Part shown: positions 10,262 to 22,459 of the stretch, piece after piece
How the letters are laid out: every line of letters begins with the position of its first letter
How positions within the stretch are numbered: position 1 is the first letter of the stretch
From: Nymphaea colorata
Lineage: Eukaryota; Streptophyta; Magnoliopsida; Nymphaeales; Nymphaeaceae
Direction of reading: 5' to 3'
Assembly: GCF_008831285.2 (NCBI RefSeq)
Contig: NC_045141.1
Coordinates: 17,222,106-17,286,105 of the forward strand
Length of the DNA: 64,000 bases
Notes under the pieces: generated by a model
The model's database searches: none
Told to the model about the DNA's origin: nothing
The model's input: the letters and a program-made list of their open reading frames with translations, nothing else
Translations under genes and position numbers: made by a program

Positions 10262-11890
10262 AGTAAATGTAAGAAGTGATACTTTGAGAGTTGGAGCTCC
10301 AACAATAGGCATGTCCGGCTGTGCTTCTATGACCTGATATTGAAATATTAGAATATTTCAAACTAAATGGAAAAGTAATTGATAAGCTAATAGCACAACA
10401 ATTATTCAACAAGGGCACACAACAAGAAAACTAAAGTTCAGGATCATGAAAAATTATTCAACAAGGGCACACAACAAGAAAACTAAAGTTCAGGATCATG
10501 AAAACATCATATATTACGGAGACATCATCAAGCATCCTCAGGCAAAATGTCATACTCCAACCTCAAACTTTGATCGCAAAAGCTCACTGGAATGTAAAAA
10601 GTAGAAACAGTGCTCACTCATCAAGATCAAAATATTTTAGTTCCCAATGCTGTGTTCATTTAGAAACTCATGAGTCATGACCATGTTTCAGAATCATTCT
10701 ACTCATTGTCCAAAATATAGTCGTAGTGGTTTGGATAATGACATATATCAACCACCATTGCTATGAATTCTAGAGACACTTATCAAAAAATAGAATGACT
10801 TAAAGAAATTTATAATGCCATGTGACATACCCATACTCTACTAATTATCTTTACAGTTAAAAATAAGCGATGAAGATTAAAGAAATAATTTACAACAACA
10901 TACCTTTACCAATGGCAGCACTCAATTTTGCAAATGCTTCAACTTTTAAAATGTGGCTGCACCCATCTAACATACTTTTCTTTCTTTAAAGCTTGACAAA
11001 CAACAAGCTCAAACAAATATCCACTTTGAAGAAACATGTAGCCAGGGGAAGGGGAAAATTTTGCCAATGACAGAGTTCATGAGATAATTTTGGCACTATG
11101 CTCTTATCATCTAAAATAATATGATATACTTGAAGCTGCGGGCAGGCACCAAGCAATGTTTCCAAGGTTTGCAAGTGGCATTCATTTGGGAAGACTTGGA
11201 TGATACAATCCATCAGGTACTACTGTACAATGTCTTCCTTACAATTGAAAACCTATCACAGGGATACATATTATCTCATATAACCCGAAAGCAAAAGAAT
11301 GGATCAGCATATTATAATCACATCAATAACAAAAATAAGAAACATGCATTTCAACCTGCTCGAGAACTCTTGGCAGTACAGTTTCTTTGTACATATAAAG
11401 GTCAACACCCTCTAACTGACTGAGAATGTGCAGATTTTTTCAACCTAAACATATCATCCATTAAGACAGTCACTGCTCGATGAAAATGTCAAGATACCAC
11501 ATTCATACTTTTAGGCAGTTCGAAGTTTCTTATATTACAAGGTCCCGATGCTCACTCCTTTCTTTCTCCCTTTTCTCCTTTTCCCTGGCAGGTCCCTGTA
11601 GACATAAATCCCAATTTCGAGCCTCAACTCACCATCACCTAACAATATCAGTAATTTAAAATGATTAAAACACCTCCATCAGCATAACTAAGATTGTAAA
11701 TAGAACCAACATACATATACACTACAATCAATATGTGTATGCACATGGATGGTCAAGAAAGCAAGGGTGTTAACATGTAGACACAAACCTGATGTTGCAT
11801 GCACATCCAAAGTTTATTTATCTCGGTGAAATTTTGTAACACAAACTCCACAGCATCAATAACAGTGTCAGCACTCCTTCAGCATCATAC
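10262..11890 (-). pseudogene. VPS35: VPS35 (retromer subunit) gene fragment, introns retained
   Basis: Six exon pieces in correct order on the - strand. 11,789 to about 11,890 gives TVIDAVEFVLQNFTEINKLW. 11,539-11,595 gives GPAREKEKREKERSEHRDL. 11,356-11,444 gives LEGVDLYMYKETVLPRVLEQ. 11,130-11,222 gives YLMDCIIQVFPNECHLQTLE and continues LLGACPQLQ. 10,904 to about 10,950 gives KVEAFAKLSAAIGK. 10,262-10,333 gives VIEAQPDMPIVGAPTLKVSL. GT/AG-type borders separate them, so this is a genomic copy and not a retrocopy. VPS35 is the core scaffold of retromer, which recycles vacuolar sorting receptors from endosomes. This copy has indels (exons 11,356-11,444 and 11,789-11,890), a TAG at 11,220-11,222 and no ends, so it is non-functional as a VPS35 gene. 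Confidence 0.88.
10401..10503. repeat. 52-bp direct tandem duplication
   Basis: Two almost identical units (10,401-10,452 and from 10,453), both containing CAACAAGGGCACACAACAAG, lie in an intron of the captured VPS35 segment. Confidence 0.85.
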
Positions 11891-12645
11891 CTGAATAGAC
11901 GCAAAGAGAGGATAATAGAAGTGAAAAAAGGGAATCGTGAGAGGCATACCTGAGTAAAGGAGCAGCCAAGAAGAATAAACCCAAATTTCCCATTGAAGAT
12001 GGTGCTTGAAAGCCTGCAATTGATGACTATAGGTGGAGCTGTAGAAGAGAGAGTAAAGGGAGATGGGTTATCGAGAGAACGTGGGTGTGAGAGAGCGAGA
12101 GAGAGACGCATAAGGTTCACCTTAAGGCTGCAAGTAGGCGGCGTTGGTAGGGCTTGGATATCTGTGGGGGCGTGAGAGAGAGAGAGAGAGAGCCACAGGT
12201 GGAGCTGCAGAAGAGAGAGAATGAGATTGTGTGATTTTAAGAGCGCGATTGAGAGAGCATGAGAGAAAGAGAGAGTTAGATATAAGAGCGGCAAAGGGCT
12301 CACTGGCGGGTGGCTGGAGGATCATGGCCGTCTAACGGAGGAGAGATGGTCTCTGTGACAGGGAGGGGACAGGGAATGGGGGAAGGAAGAAAACACAACA
12401 GCAACACGAGGATGCACGAAAACGAAACGTTAAAGATGACGCGAGCGTGCCCCAACGGGCAAAAAAATATTTTCGGAAAATCTTTCACCTCTGGCGGTGG
12501 AAAGATCTTTCCAGAAATAAATTTCCGTTTCCAGCCTCAAGGGTTTCAAAAAAATTTCCGCGTTTCATCAAACGGAAAAATTTTAAAAATTTGGATTTTT
12601 TCCCCTATGCTACAGTTTTTTTCCAGCCCATCAAACGGGCCCTTA

Positions 12646-13698
12646 AGCATATTGTGAAACAGACCACATCGGGCATGATATGTCTAGCTATTTGACAGTT
12701 ATCTCAAGATTCTAACCCATCATCTAAAACAGGGACTACAACCTCACTATCACGCACTACTGGATCACCCATTTTTTTTATAGTAAAATTCATGTGCTTT
12801 TATGAAACCTTGCGAAATCATCTTGGATAATTTAGATGCGAAAGGATATAACTCCAACAAATTTTGGATTAATTTGTTTAAAGATAGTGTTTGTTTGTTT
12901 GTTTATTTGTTTGTGTTGTCTTCATTTTTTTTTTCTTGCCTTAGCTAAGAATCAATTTTTGTTGTTACTTTGAAACTCCCCTCTTTTGTATGGGTTCTGA
13001 TATCCCTCCACCCATGCCTATACATTGCATATTGAGTATATTTGTGGCAGTAGTACCTGTGCTGTTGGTATCAATGTTGTGCTATCATACTTTCAAATGT
13101 TGGTAGATTATGTTAAATCAGGCAGGTTTTGATGATCATTCTTCTCGATCTATGTCCTTTAGAGCAACATTACCTAAATTCAAAAAATATTTGTAGCCTT
13201 CCTCTAGGCCTATGAAGCGCACAAACTTAAGGCATTCTTTTTATATCACAGACGATCCTATATATCTTTGGAAGGGAGAGCCAACCTTCAAAACTTGGTG
13301 GATACCAATAGGTCTCATATGACCTGCTTAGGCTGAAATGTAATGGTTGGACTCTCTAACAAGTCTGCTTGCAAAGTTTTTGTTAACAAACATTCTCTGG
13401 ATTAGACTATACAATCATGAAAGTTCATTGAGGCAAAAGAAATTTCAAGATTTTGGAAGCTGACAAATGGGGAGAGTCTATCAATTGTCCAGTCTCAACT
13501 CATTTGGAAGTTGATAAATGGGTGCGAGGGCTAGAATGCTTGGATGTCGAACACAGTGAAATTTTTTTGGGTGGACAAAATAAGCAAAATACCCCCAACA
13601 AAAAGTTCTTTTTAGAAAGAAAGAAGACTAAAAAAGTCACCCTCAAAGAATGAGGCGGTGGCTTATGGGCAGACATATACAACTTGTCAAATCAACTT
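12646..13698. other. Duplicated 3' flank of locus B, middle part
   Basis: Homologous to 28,709-29,995 after locus D (shared ATTTTGGATTAATTTGTTTA, and CCCATGCCTATACATTGCAT). No gene recognised; short open frames here are not conserved between the two copies. Confidence 0.7.
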
Positions 13699-14386
13699 GG
13701 ACTTGAAATAAAGAGCATGCTTGGGGGTTAGGTTCCCTACCTTTATTCCAACAAAATGGTTATATACAAGGAAAGATAAAAAAAACCTTAACTATAAGCA
13801 CAAAGAATTGACCCAACCTTTCACCCAAAAAATGAAGACAACCATAACTTACAAGCTATGCATATACAATTTCAAGTCAGCAAAATAATCATGTGGATCA
13901 TTGGCATGATCCATGATCAGCCATCCTATGTCAATTGGCATAGCACTCTGCTTCACAAAAATTCTCGTCTGTAATTGGTCAAGATACCTAGTCCAGAATG
14001 CATTCCAAGACTTCCATTTCACCTTTATGAATCTTTCCACAAGCCTTGATAATCACCACACAACCCATTTGACCATTGTCTACATAGTTTAGACCAACAA
14101 TTTTCAGGCCATGCTTAGTAGATGCTCTAACAATGTTGATTAACATTCCATTTCTGTTTAAGGCAATGGTGTCCACACTATTAAGACCAGTTTCCATCCA
14201 AATTCTCAACTTGATTTTAGTCTTAGCAGGCCACTTGACAGAGGAAAAGCTGACCAAGCAGCTCCTCCAAACATCTCTTTTCAACCTACTAACACGGGGT
14301 TGAAGGTTGTCATGGAGACATATATTCTTGAGACACCACAAATTCTAGCAAATAGTTAAAAAGGCCATCCTCCAACATCGACACCG

Positions 14387-14611
14387 TCACTTCCCTGTTA
14401 TCTTAGCTTGAATCCATCTCTTGAATGCATATGCAATTTCACCTTGATGAGAGTTCACTCTATCGAACTTAGCAACAATGTACCTCCAAACTTCCTTTGC
14501 TATTTTACAATTTATTAAGACGTGAGCATTTGTCTCCTCAACACAATAGCAAAAAGAACAACAGTTAGCTAGATGAATCATAGTCTTCTGAATCCTATCA
14601 AGAGTGGGCAA
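14387..14611 (-). pseudogene. LINE ORF2 C-terminal zinc-binding domain (zf-RVT type)
   Basis: The - strand frame has the family pattern C-x2-C...EETNAHVLINC...VW, as in plant LINE reverse transcriptase zinc-binding regions. A further C-terminal stretch (13,849-14,341) follows in broken frames and cannot be assigned with confidence. Confidence 0.7.
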
Positions 14612-15424
14612 TTTGCCTTCGCATGCGATGTAGGAGTGCCAACAGCTTTTGGCCGGGGCGTAGCTAGCCCAGATCTTCCTCTTCTACGACTCTTTAACAC
14701 CCTGAATGCGACATTTGTTGATAATCTCACCTGCCTTGAAGCTCGCCTTACCATCGTTCCTCCAAACTAGACCATCCTCAACATCCCTTAGCCTAATGTT
14801 AGCTGTAGACACACCAAGATGCGCAGCCATAGTAAGGGTCGGACTCTCCTGGTTAACACAAGTTACTTGACAAATACTGATATTGACCTCACTACACTGC
14901 AATACATACCTATTCCCATCAACCCTATTGATAAGAACTTGCCCCGACCAACGATCATTCCAAAATCTGACTTGTTATCCATTCTCAACTTTCCACTCAA
15001 CTTTGTTTTGTAACCAACTCCAACCCCATCGCAGTCCTTTGCAGCCGCAACTAGGATTAAGGGATCTCTTGAGTGTTCAAAGACTATGGGAGCTCAAATA
15101 TTTCTCCTTTAAGATGTTGGCCCAGGGGTCCTAGCTGGTCAGCACCTGACAACATCTGCTGGCTAGCATCGCTCTATTGACATCCTCCAACCTTCTTATA
15201 CCAACTCCTCCTTCATCTAGAGGCAAACATAGTCGCTCTCATTTGACTAGATTCATGTGTCTAGACCATTCTTTCTCATTCCACAAGAATTTGATACAAG
15301 CTTGTTCGATTCCCTTTAAGATGACCTTAGGCAATCTAGAAACCATCATCCAATAGTAAGGCAAGGTCATTAACACATAGTGGATGAGACATACCCGGCC
15401 CGCATAGGACAAGATTCGTGCCTT

Positions 15425-16178
15425 CTATCCAGCCAACCTCTTCTCCACCTTAGTGAGGAGTGGCAAACACAGATCTTCTGTGAGATTACCCAAGAAAAGA
15501 GGTAAACCGAGGTACTCTAAAGGGAGGCTTCCACTAGACGATGGTAATATACTTTGAATTTCTCCCATGTGGCAATCAACCATACTCCTAGTAAAAATCA
15601 TAGACTTTTGTATATTCACCTTCATGCCAGCAAAGCAATCAAAATCCTACAAAACAACTTTGATGGTAGCCATAGTTTTCTTAGTGGCATTGACTGCCAT
15701 AATCACATCGTCGACCAACAACATAACACATCTATTAGTCCTCACACATCGGATTTTAGGGACAAGGATGTTTTCGCTAATCGTTTCCTTAATGAGTCAT
15801 CTATTGAACATTTTCATAACAATAAGGAAGAGATAGGGGGACAAAGGGTCGCCCTGTCGGAGTCAGCGTCTCCCATCAAATTTATCTCCCATACTGCCAT
15901 TCGCCTGTACTCTATAAGACACAGAGGTAACACACTTCATGACTCTAGCAATCTTTTTGGGATGAAATTGCAAAAAACTGCATACTATTGGCTAAGAAGG
16001 CCCATGAGACTTTGTCATACGCTTTCATCAAATCAAGCTTAAGACAACAGCCTCCTTTGTCCCAAAACTCCTTAGAGTTTATGGTCTCGTTCACCCATAT
16101 AATGTTGTCATGAATGTGTCTCCCTTTCAAAAAGATTGCTTGATTAACATTGATAATATAGTTGAGGATGCCCCTCAT
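15425..16178 (-). pseudogene. LINE ORF2 reverse transcriptase remnant
   Basis: The - strand pieces show NQAIFLKGRHIHDNIIWVNE and CLKLDLMKAYDKVSW (15,945-16,178), standard plant LINE reverse transcriptase motifs. The usual Y/FADD site appears as LLVDDV near 15,700-15,720, so the catalytic motif is altered. The later segment KSMIFTRSM...LEYLGLPLFLG (15,425-15,625) matches the end of the domain. Frameshifts separate the pieces. Confidence 0.85.
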
Positions 16179-17210
16179 ACGCTTAACAGTAACATTCGCA
16201 ATTATCTTATACGTAGTGTTGCATAAGGAAATAGGTCTGAAATCTTCAACTTTCTTAGAGTTATCCTTTTTAGGAATGAGTCAAATCATAGTTTCATTGA
16301 CAGTCCTCACTATTTTCCCAGATGAGAAGAAGTTTTGCACAACACCCACCACTTCAGTCCTTACCATCTCTCAACACTTCAGAAAGAAATAATTAAGAAA
16401 TTCATCATGGTCCGCTGCACTATCCTTATCTAAACTCCACACTACTGCTGTAACCTCCTCTTCCGAGATGGGCTGCAAAAGTTGTATATTATCAACATAT
16501 ATGACCGTAGTTGTGTTATCAAGGCCCTCAAACAAATTCCCTTGCACTTCATCCGTAGCTAGGACCTTTTAAAGTAATCTGTGCACACTTCAAGAATCTA
16601 TCAGTTTTGATCATATTCTATTCCATCACATTCTAGGCTTCTGATTTTGCTTTAGTTTGTCTAGATTTAGCCATCACATAAAAAAAGGATGTGTTTTTAG
16701 CACCCTCCACAAGCCATCGTATACGAGCCCTTTGTTTCCACATTAGCTCTTCCATGAGGAGGACCTCAGAAAGCTGCTACCTAAACCCTGTGCTCATCTT
16801 CTAGTGCACCTTCACTACCTTATTCCACACAATCCTTGCAAACCTCCAATCTTCTTTGAAGGTTTGCAATGTTATCAGCAAAGTTCCCAAAGGAATTCTT
16901 ATTCCAATCTAAAACCATCATTCTAACTCGATTAAGTTTAACAAGGAGACGCATCATGGGCACCCTTTGACATCGCCTCTCCATGCTTCCAACATCACTT
17001 CTTTTCTTTTTTGTCCATCAACCAAGGCTTAAAGAATCTAAATGGCTTCTTACCCATGTGATTATCACTAGCATTCCTAATTTGATAGATGAGCGTACAG
17101 TGGTCCGAACTAGCATAAGTATGAACTTTAAGACTGCCCTGCCCTCCAAATCTGCCTTGCCATTCATCATTCACCAGGCACCAATCCACCTTATATTCCA
17201 CAAAATCTGG

Positions 17211-17804
17211 TTATTGTCTATGATTCGACCATGTGAACCTTTTATGTCTGTCTTCTACCTCCTTTAACCTGCAAGCATAGAAGAAACTACTAAAGGATAA
17301 AAAAAAGCCAGCTGAAGGTGCTGATCCTGATTTGTTACCTATGTTCAACATGGCATTAAAATTGCCAATCAGCATTACCGTCCCTTCAACTCTAGACACT
17401 AGGGTCTCAAGTTGGTAAAAACTTTGTAGCCTTTCCCCAAACCTTGGTGGCACATAGACACCAAACACAAGTAAAACTTTATTGTTCGCTAATCTACGAA
17501 AAGAAACACCAACCCAGTTACGATGAACGACCACATGAGAAGCTTCCATCTCATCCTCTTTTTACATGCATAAGACTCTAACAACACCATCTGGCCCCTC
17601 GACATTAACCGCATATCTATAAGTGTGATATCTTTCCATGATCACCTTCATCATGTGAGTAGTAATCATGGAATCTAGAATAAACCCTATTTTGGGTTTG
17701 AACTCGTTGAAGATAAGGTACAATCTGTGTTGCACAGGTCCCTTAGCAAGATCTCTAATATTCCAACTAATGATTTTTATGGGTAGGAGATGACGGTACT
17801 TCAC
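17211..17804 (-). pseudogene. LINE ORF2 endonuclease remnant (APE-like)
   Basis: The - strand frames contain KIISWNIRDL (start of the exonuclease-endonuclease-phosphatase fold), MLIGNFNAML (normally GDFN, so the Asp is replaced by Asn) and RFTWSNHR near the end of the domain. A stop or shift near 17,550 separates the two pieces. Confidence 0.85.
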
Positions 17805-18183
17805 TAGCAGTACTACCAGTCATGAGGACCATATCCTTTTCTTTTCCTTCATTACCTCCGTCTTGGGGGAGTTCCATAATGGTAGGATGCATATTCAGTC
17901 ACCTTTTTCCTTTTTTTGGAGCCATTACATAGGGGAACAACCCTTCTTTCCCTTGCTAGCATACATTGTAGACTTTTGGGTCTACCTCTGCCTATTTTCA
18001 GGTGCCTCCCCTTGTCCACCTTCAATGGTTGAAGCTTGCTCTGACCCTTCCTTTTTAGACAGGTTGCATGACGACTCCTTAACTGAGGGGCCGTCCTTGG
18101 ACCCAGATGTGAACCTGAACCGTGATGGGCCTACCTGACCACCAGCGCTGTTATCTACTTGCTTTTCAATACTGAAAAAAGAA

Positions 18184-19561
18184 TTAGTCGTCCGCCCGGT
18201 TTTCCCCCCCTTTCCCAGCTATAGAGTCCCCCCCCCCTTTCATTCCTCTTTTATTATACGTCTTGTGCTCATTAGTGCCCACCTTCTTCACCTCCTTCAA
18301 CTGACTAGAGGATTCACCCCCATCTCCAACATTACAAGATGGATCAGCATCCACATTTCGATCGAGCCGAGTGCCAATCTCTTCACCCTTATGAAGCAGA
18401 TTACTAATGACTGCAAATCTGTTAGTATAAGTTGCTCTCCCACCAGAGTTACTTCTTTGAAGGCCTCTTATATTTTTTTTAATCACTAAGACCTTTTTCC
18501 CAGGCTTGCTCCTCTGCAACCGATTTCTCAACTGTCCCTCGATTCTTATACACATCCTCATAGTGACAGGTTGTGCCACATACATGGCAAAATCTAATTT
18601 TAGATTCATAAAACATTTCTTGTATTATCTTGGACTCTCTTACTTCCAACTTGATCTTAGGCATAGGTTGAAAGTTGAGTTGAACTTCAATGCACAAACG
18701 TGCAAAGCCGAGCTTGTCCCTATGCAGAGTACATTCATATGCTCTGACAAAAGATGCACCTAGATCTTGTGCGATGACTTTAAAACTATACAAATGCCAA
18801 AACAAAACTGGAAGCTGAGGCAGACGAATCCATAGAGGAATATATTCTTCCTCATGCAAGCGTAACTCAGACCCTGGCTTCCACTGACTAGTAATAAGAA
18901 AGCGGCCCCCAACAACCCATTTTTTCTACAGGACCTCATTGAGCTCTTCTTCAGAACTCACCCGCACTAAAAACCTCTTATTCCCAATGACAGAAAAATT
19001 TGGGCAGCTAACATTAACCCAAAGCTTACGTAAGGTCTGAAAGACATACCGGTAATCCATGCCTATATTCGATCATCATCCATAGAATCCAGCCATTGCA
19101 GTGAAACGGTACATGTCCTCCACTCTCTGATACGCTTCAGTAGGGAAAACCACCGTAGGTTCCTCTTCAGACCTGTCTACGGTCACCGCCGAGCAATCTT
19201 CAAGTTCCTTCTCCTGACTGCCAGCAACCTCCTTTGCCCATCCCTGCAGGCCATTCCTTTGAGGAGTGGCATCAACACCACTGCTATCTTGCTGAAAACA
19301 TGTCTCATTCAGACGAGCCATTGGGGCTTTACCTCCTTCATCTTCCATTCTGCTCCGGTGATATTCCTCACACATTTCTCCATCCGGCTTGGTGGTTCCA
19401 ACTGATTTCCCCAAATCAAACAAGTCGATCCGATCATCCAGGTACATCTGCCCGCTCGTCTCCATCCCTCCAGTGATCTGCCCGTGCTTCTTCCTCTGCC
19501 CGCTCGCCTCCATCCCCCCGACGAGCTGCCGGCGCGTCTTCATCTCCCCTCTCGTCTTCAT
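18184..19561 (-). pseudogene. LINE ORF1 (DUF4283-like with zinc knuckle) remnant
   Basis: Three - strand pieces: a hydrophilic N-terminal part (19,076-19,561), a middle part (18,479-18,859) with PLWIRLPQLPVLFWH and the knuckle CHVCGTTCHYEDV, where the last Cys is Tyr, and a basic tail (18,184-18,609) in another frame. This is typical of the RNA-binding ORF1 of plant L1 elements. It is disrupted by frameshifts. Confidence 0.78.
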
Positions 19562-19660
19562 CCCTCCGGTGAGCGCCAGGGGTTCCCTACTGAAACCCCT
19601 CTTTCCCCACGCGACCCTTTGCTCAGAGCTTCTCTCTCCACGAGTGACTTAGGGACTTGA

Positions 19661-20271
19661 CTTTGAACTTGCCCATGTAAGCTCGACTCGAGTTTGAGTT
19701 AAAACTCGAGTTATAAATGAGTCGAATTCGAGTTATACAAACTTGACTTATTTAAACTTGACTGGGATCATCTCTTGTTAATGTTTAAAGGTATGTCGGT
19801 AATTTTAGACAATTTTTAACATTCTTTTTTGTGGTTTTCATTTCATTTCAAGAAAAAAAAATGTGAATCAAGTCACAAGAATGTGATTGAATTGAGCGAA
19901 CTTGGCTCATAAAGCTCGATTCAAGCTCTGGTCGAGCTCGACCGACTTGCTCGTTATGCATTCTTACTTATGAGGGATTGAACACCACTGTATCTGAAGT
20001 AATAGTGAAGTGTACCAATTACAGAACCATAAAATGCTACTGACTATGGCTCAATTTACGAGAGAATACAGTTCATTTTCATAGCTAAAGGGTTTAGAAA
20101 GAAAAATCTATCCACGAACTGAAACAAAAACCCATGACTGGAACACTTGTGCCTCATTCTAGTCGCATTCCATCATAACGTTGAGCAAGATTCCGAGCAA
20201 CCTCATGGTGCACCCATCACCATATCTCTTAATGGCTATGCAACATGTGCCCCCACTGACATAGTCGATGG
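19661..20271. other. Duplicated flank with GAGCTCGA-type repeat
   Basis: Continues the homology to the D flank (about 30,001-30,669). 19,670-19,970 is rich in AAACTCGAGTT and GCTCGACTCGAG motifs of a dispersed repeat that is also present after D. No gene seen. Confidence 0.65.
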
Positions 20272-21741
20272 CAGTGCATAAATTGCCATTGACATGGCAG
20301 AACTTCTTAGTAAAGAAGAATGCCCATTAAGAATCAATTGGCTGTGACACAAGTGACCATTAATTGTTGTCTTGGTGGAACCAATGTATGCAAAATGGTA
20401 ACTCTACATTTAGTGGACACTACGAGACATCAGTGCATAAGTTGCCACTGACATGGCAGAGCTTCTTAGTGAAGAATAATGCCCATTAAGAATCAATTGC
20501 AGTGACACAAGTGATCATTAATTGTTGTCTTGTTGGGACCAATGTATGCAGAATGGTAACTCTACATTTAGTGGACACTACAAAATATCAGTGCATAAAT
20601 TGCCACTGACATGACATAGCTTCTTAGTAAAGAAGAGTGCCTATTAAGAATCGATTGGCAGTGACATAAGTGACTATTAATTGTTGTCTTGTTGGGACAA
20701 ATGTATGAAGAATGTCAACTCTACATTTAGTGGACACTACGAGACATCAGTGCATAAATTGCCATTGACATGGTATAACTTCTTAGTAAATAATAATGCC
20801 CATTAAGAATCGATTGGCAATGACACAAGTGACCATTAATTGTTGTCTTGTTGAGACCAACGTATGCAGAACAGTAACTCTATATTTAGTGGACACTACG
20901 AGACATCAGTGCATAAATTGTCATTGATGTGGCATAGCTTCTTAGAAAGAAGAATGCCCATTAAGAATCGATTGGCAATGACACAAGTGACCATTAATTG
21001 TTGTCATGTTGGGACCAATGTATACAGAATGGTAGCTCTACATTTAGTGGACACTATGAGACATCAATGCATAAGTTGCCATTGACATGGCAGAGCTTCT
21101 TAGTGAAGACGAGTGCCCATTAAGAATCGATTGCAGTGGTACAAGTGACCATTACTTGTTGTCTTGTTGAGACCAATGTATGCAGAATGGTAACTCTACA
21201 TTTAGTGGACACTACAAGACATCAATGCATAAATTGCCACTAGAGCTTCTTAGTAAAGAAGAATGCCCATTAAGAATCGATTGGCAGTGACATAAGTGGC
21301 CATTAAAGAAGAATGCCCATTAAGAATCGATTGGCAGTGACATAAGTGGCCATTAATTGTTGTCTTGTTGGGATCAATGTATGCAGAACAGTAACTCTAG
21401 ATTTAGTGGACACTACGAGACATCAGTGCATAAATTGCCATTGACATAGTAGAGCTTATTAGTAAAAATAAATGCCCATTAAGAATCAATTGCAATGACA
21501 TAGGTGACCATTAATTGTTGTCTTGTTGGGATCAATCTATGTAGAATGGTAACTCTACATTTAGTGGACACTACGAGACATCAATGCATAAATTGCCATT
21601 AAATTGCCATTGACATGGTAGAGCTTCTTAGTAAAAAAGAATGCCCATTAAGAATCAATTGCAGTGACATAAGTGACCATTAATTGTTGTCTTGTTGGGA
21701 TCAATCTATGTAGAATGATAACTCTACATTTAGTGGACACT
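20272..21741. repeat. 159-bp tandem repeat array, about nine units
   Basis: The anchor CAGTGCATAA/CAATGCATAA recurs at 20,272, 20,431, 20,589, 20,748, 20,907, 21,064, 21,223, 21,424 and 21,582, a period of 157-159 bp except for one 201-bp interval. Each unit contains TTAATTGTTGTCTTGTTGGGA and ACTCTACATTTAGTGGACAC. The long interval contains an internal 50-bp duplication (GAATGCCCAT at 21,261 and 21,311) and an 8-bp deletion. The same array has only about two units after locus D. Confidence 0.93.
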
Positions 21742-21979
21742 AATGACAGCCACTTCCCTCCAGGCGCTGGTGACAGGAGGAAGGGAGTTGCCGAGGCTCC
21801 ACTTTTCTGACAAAACCCTGACATGCTGCTGGCAACTGTGGGGGAGGTAGAGTTGTCCATCTATTTTTAAATGCAATCGTAGTTTGATGTCTAGATTCAC
21901 CATTGAAACACTCATATTTAGCAATGTCCAGTTGGGAGGTTGAGGGCAAGAACAGTTGTTCGTATTTAAAGCTAATGTG
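21742..21979. other. Duplicated flank between the array and a dispersed repeat
   Basis: Matches 31,225-31,368 plus 34,238-34,345 of the D flank, the two parts there being separated by the Ty3 insertion. No gene seen. Confidence 0.7.
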
Positions 21980-22459
21980 AGTTCGAGACCGAGTTCAGTC
22001 AGCTCGAGCTCATGTTGACTAATGAAACATCGAGCTCGACTCCGCAATTGCGTGTTGAGCTTGAGCTCAACTCCATTAAGTTTTAACCAACTCGTTTGAA
22101 TAGAATTGATACTCATCACTACGTGTTGAGCTTGAATTCGACTCGATTAAGACTCGACAAACTCAAACTCGTTTGAATATATCGACTTGATTAAGGCTCG
22201 ACAAGCTCGTTTGAATATATCGACTAAATTAAGGCTCGACAAGCTCGTTTGAATATATCGACTTGATTAAGGCTTGAAAACTTGATTAAGGCTCGAGCTC
22301 AAATCGACGGTTACGTGTTGAACTCGAACTCAATTCGATTATTTGAATGAGTCGACTCATGAACTCGAGTTCAACTCGTTAAGCAAGTGACTTAGCTCAA
22401 ACTCGTCCACGAGCCAAGCTTTAATGAGTCGTGCTAGTCGAACTCGTTGTTCACCCCTA
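21980..22459. repeat. GAGCTCGA/AACTCGTTTGAATA dispersed repeat insertion
   Basis: About 480 bp of imperfect repeats of GACAAGCTCGTTTGAATATA and CTCGAGTTC-like motifs. It ends AACTCGTTGTTCACCCCT. It is absent from the D flank (34,340-34,360) and bounded by an imperfect short repeat (CTAATGTG and TAAATGTG), as for an 8-bp hAT-type duplication. Terminal inverted repeats are not clear. Confidence 0.6.

Larger units (their letters stand above)
10055..12642. mobile_element. PIF/Harbinger-like non-autonomous element with captured gene fragments (Pack type)
   Basis: 2,588 bp. The left end is GGGGCCGTTTGATGA and the right end, read inward on the - strand, is GGGCCCGTTTGATGG, matching at 13 of 15 bases. 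It is flanked by TTA on both sides (10,052-10,054 and 12,643-12,645). In the paralogous flank of D the site is empty: CTTTAAGCATATTG at about 28,702-28,715 has a single TTA. TTA target duplications and GGGCC-type termini are typical of PIF/Harbinger. Subterminal copies of TTTCCAGAAAT occur near both ends. There is no transposase frame. The interior carries VPS35 exon fragments and a GA-rich stretch near 12,170-12,190. Confidence 0.87.
13707..19652 (-). mobile_element. LINE (L1-type non-LTR retrotransposon), degenerate
   Basis: 5.9 kb on the - strand, flanked by GGACTTGA (13,699-13,706 and 19,653-19,660). The paralogous site after D (about 29,995-30,010) is uninterrupted. Domain order along the - strand is an ORF1 nucleic-acid-binding protein with zinc knuckle, then ORF2 with endonuclease, reverse transcriptase and a C-terminal zinc-binding domain. 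All frames are broken. The 3' end, at the left, shows no poly-A (no poly-T on the + strand at 13,707), which is unusual. Confidence 0.88.

Noticed and set aside
10149-10418. 89-codon - strand frame in the Harbinger element as a transposase
   Set aside because: No DDE or Myb-like pattern. Part of the same strand is a VPS35 exon in another frame.
20272-21741. Possible CRISPR-like array
   Set aside because: Head-to-tail 159-bp units without unique spacers in a plant genome; a simple tandem repeat.
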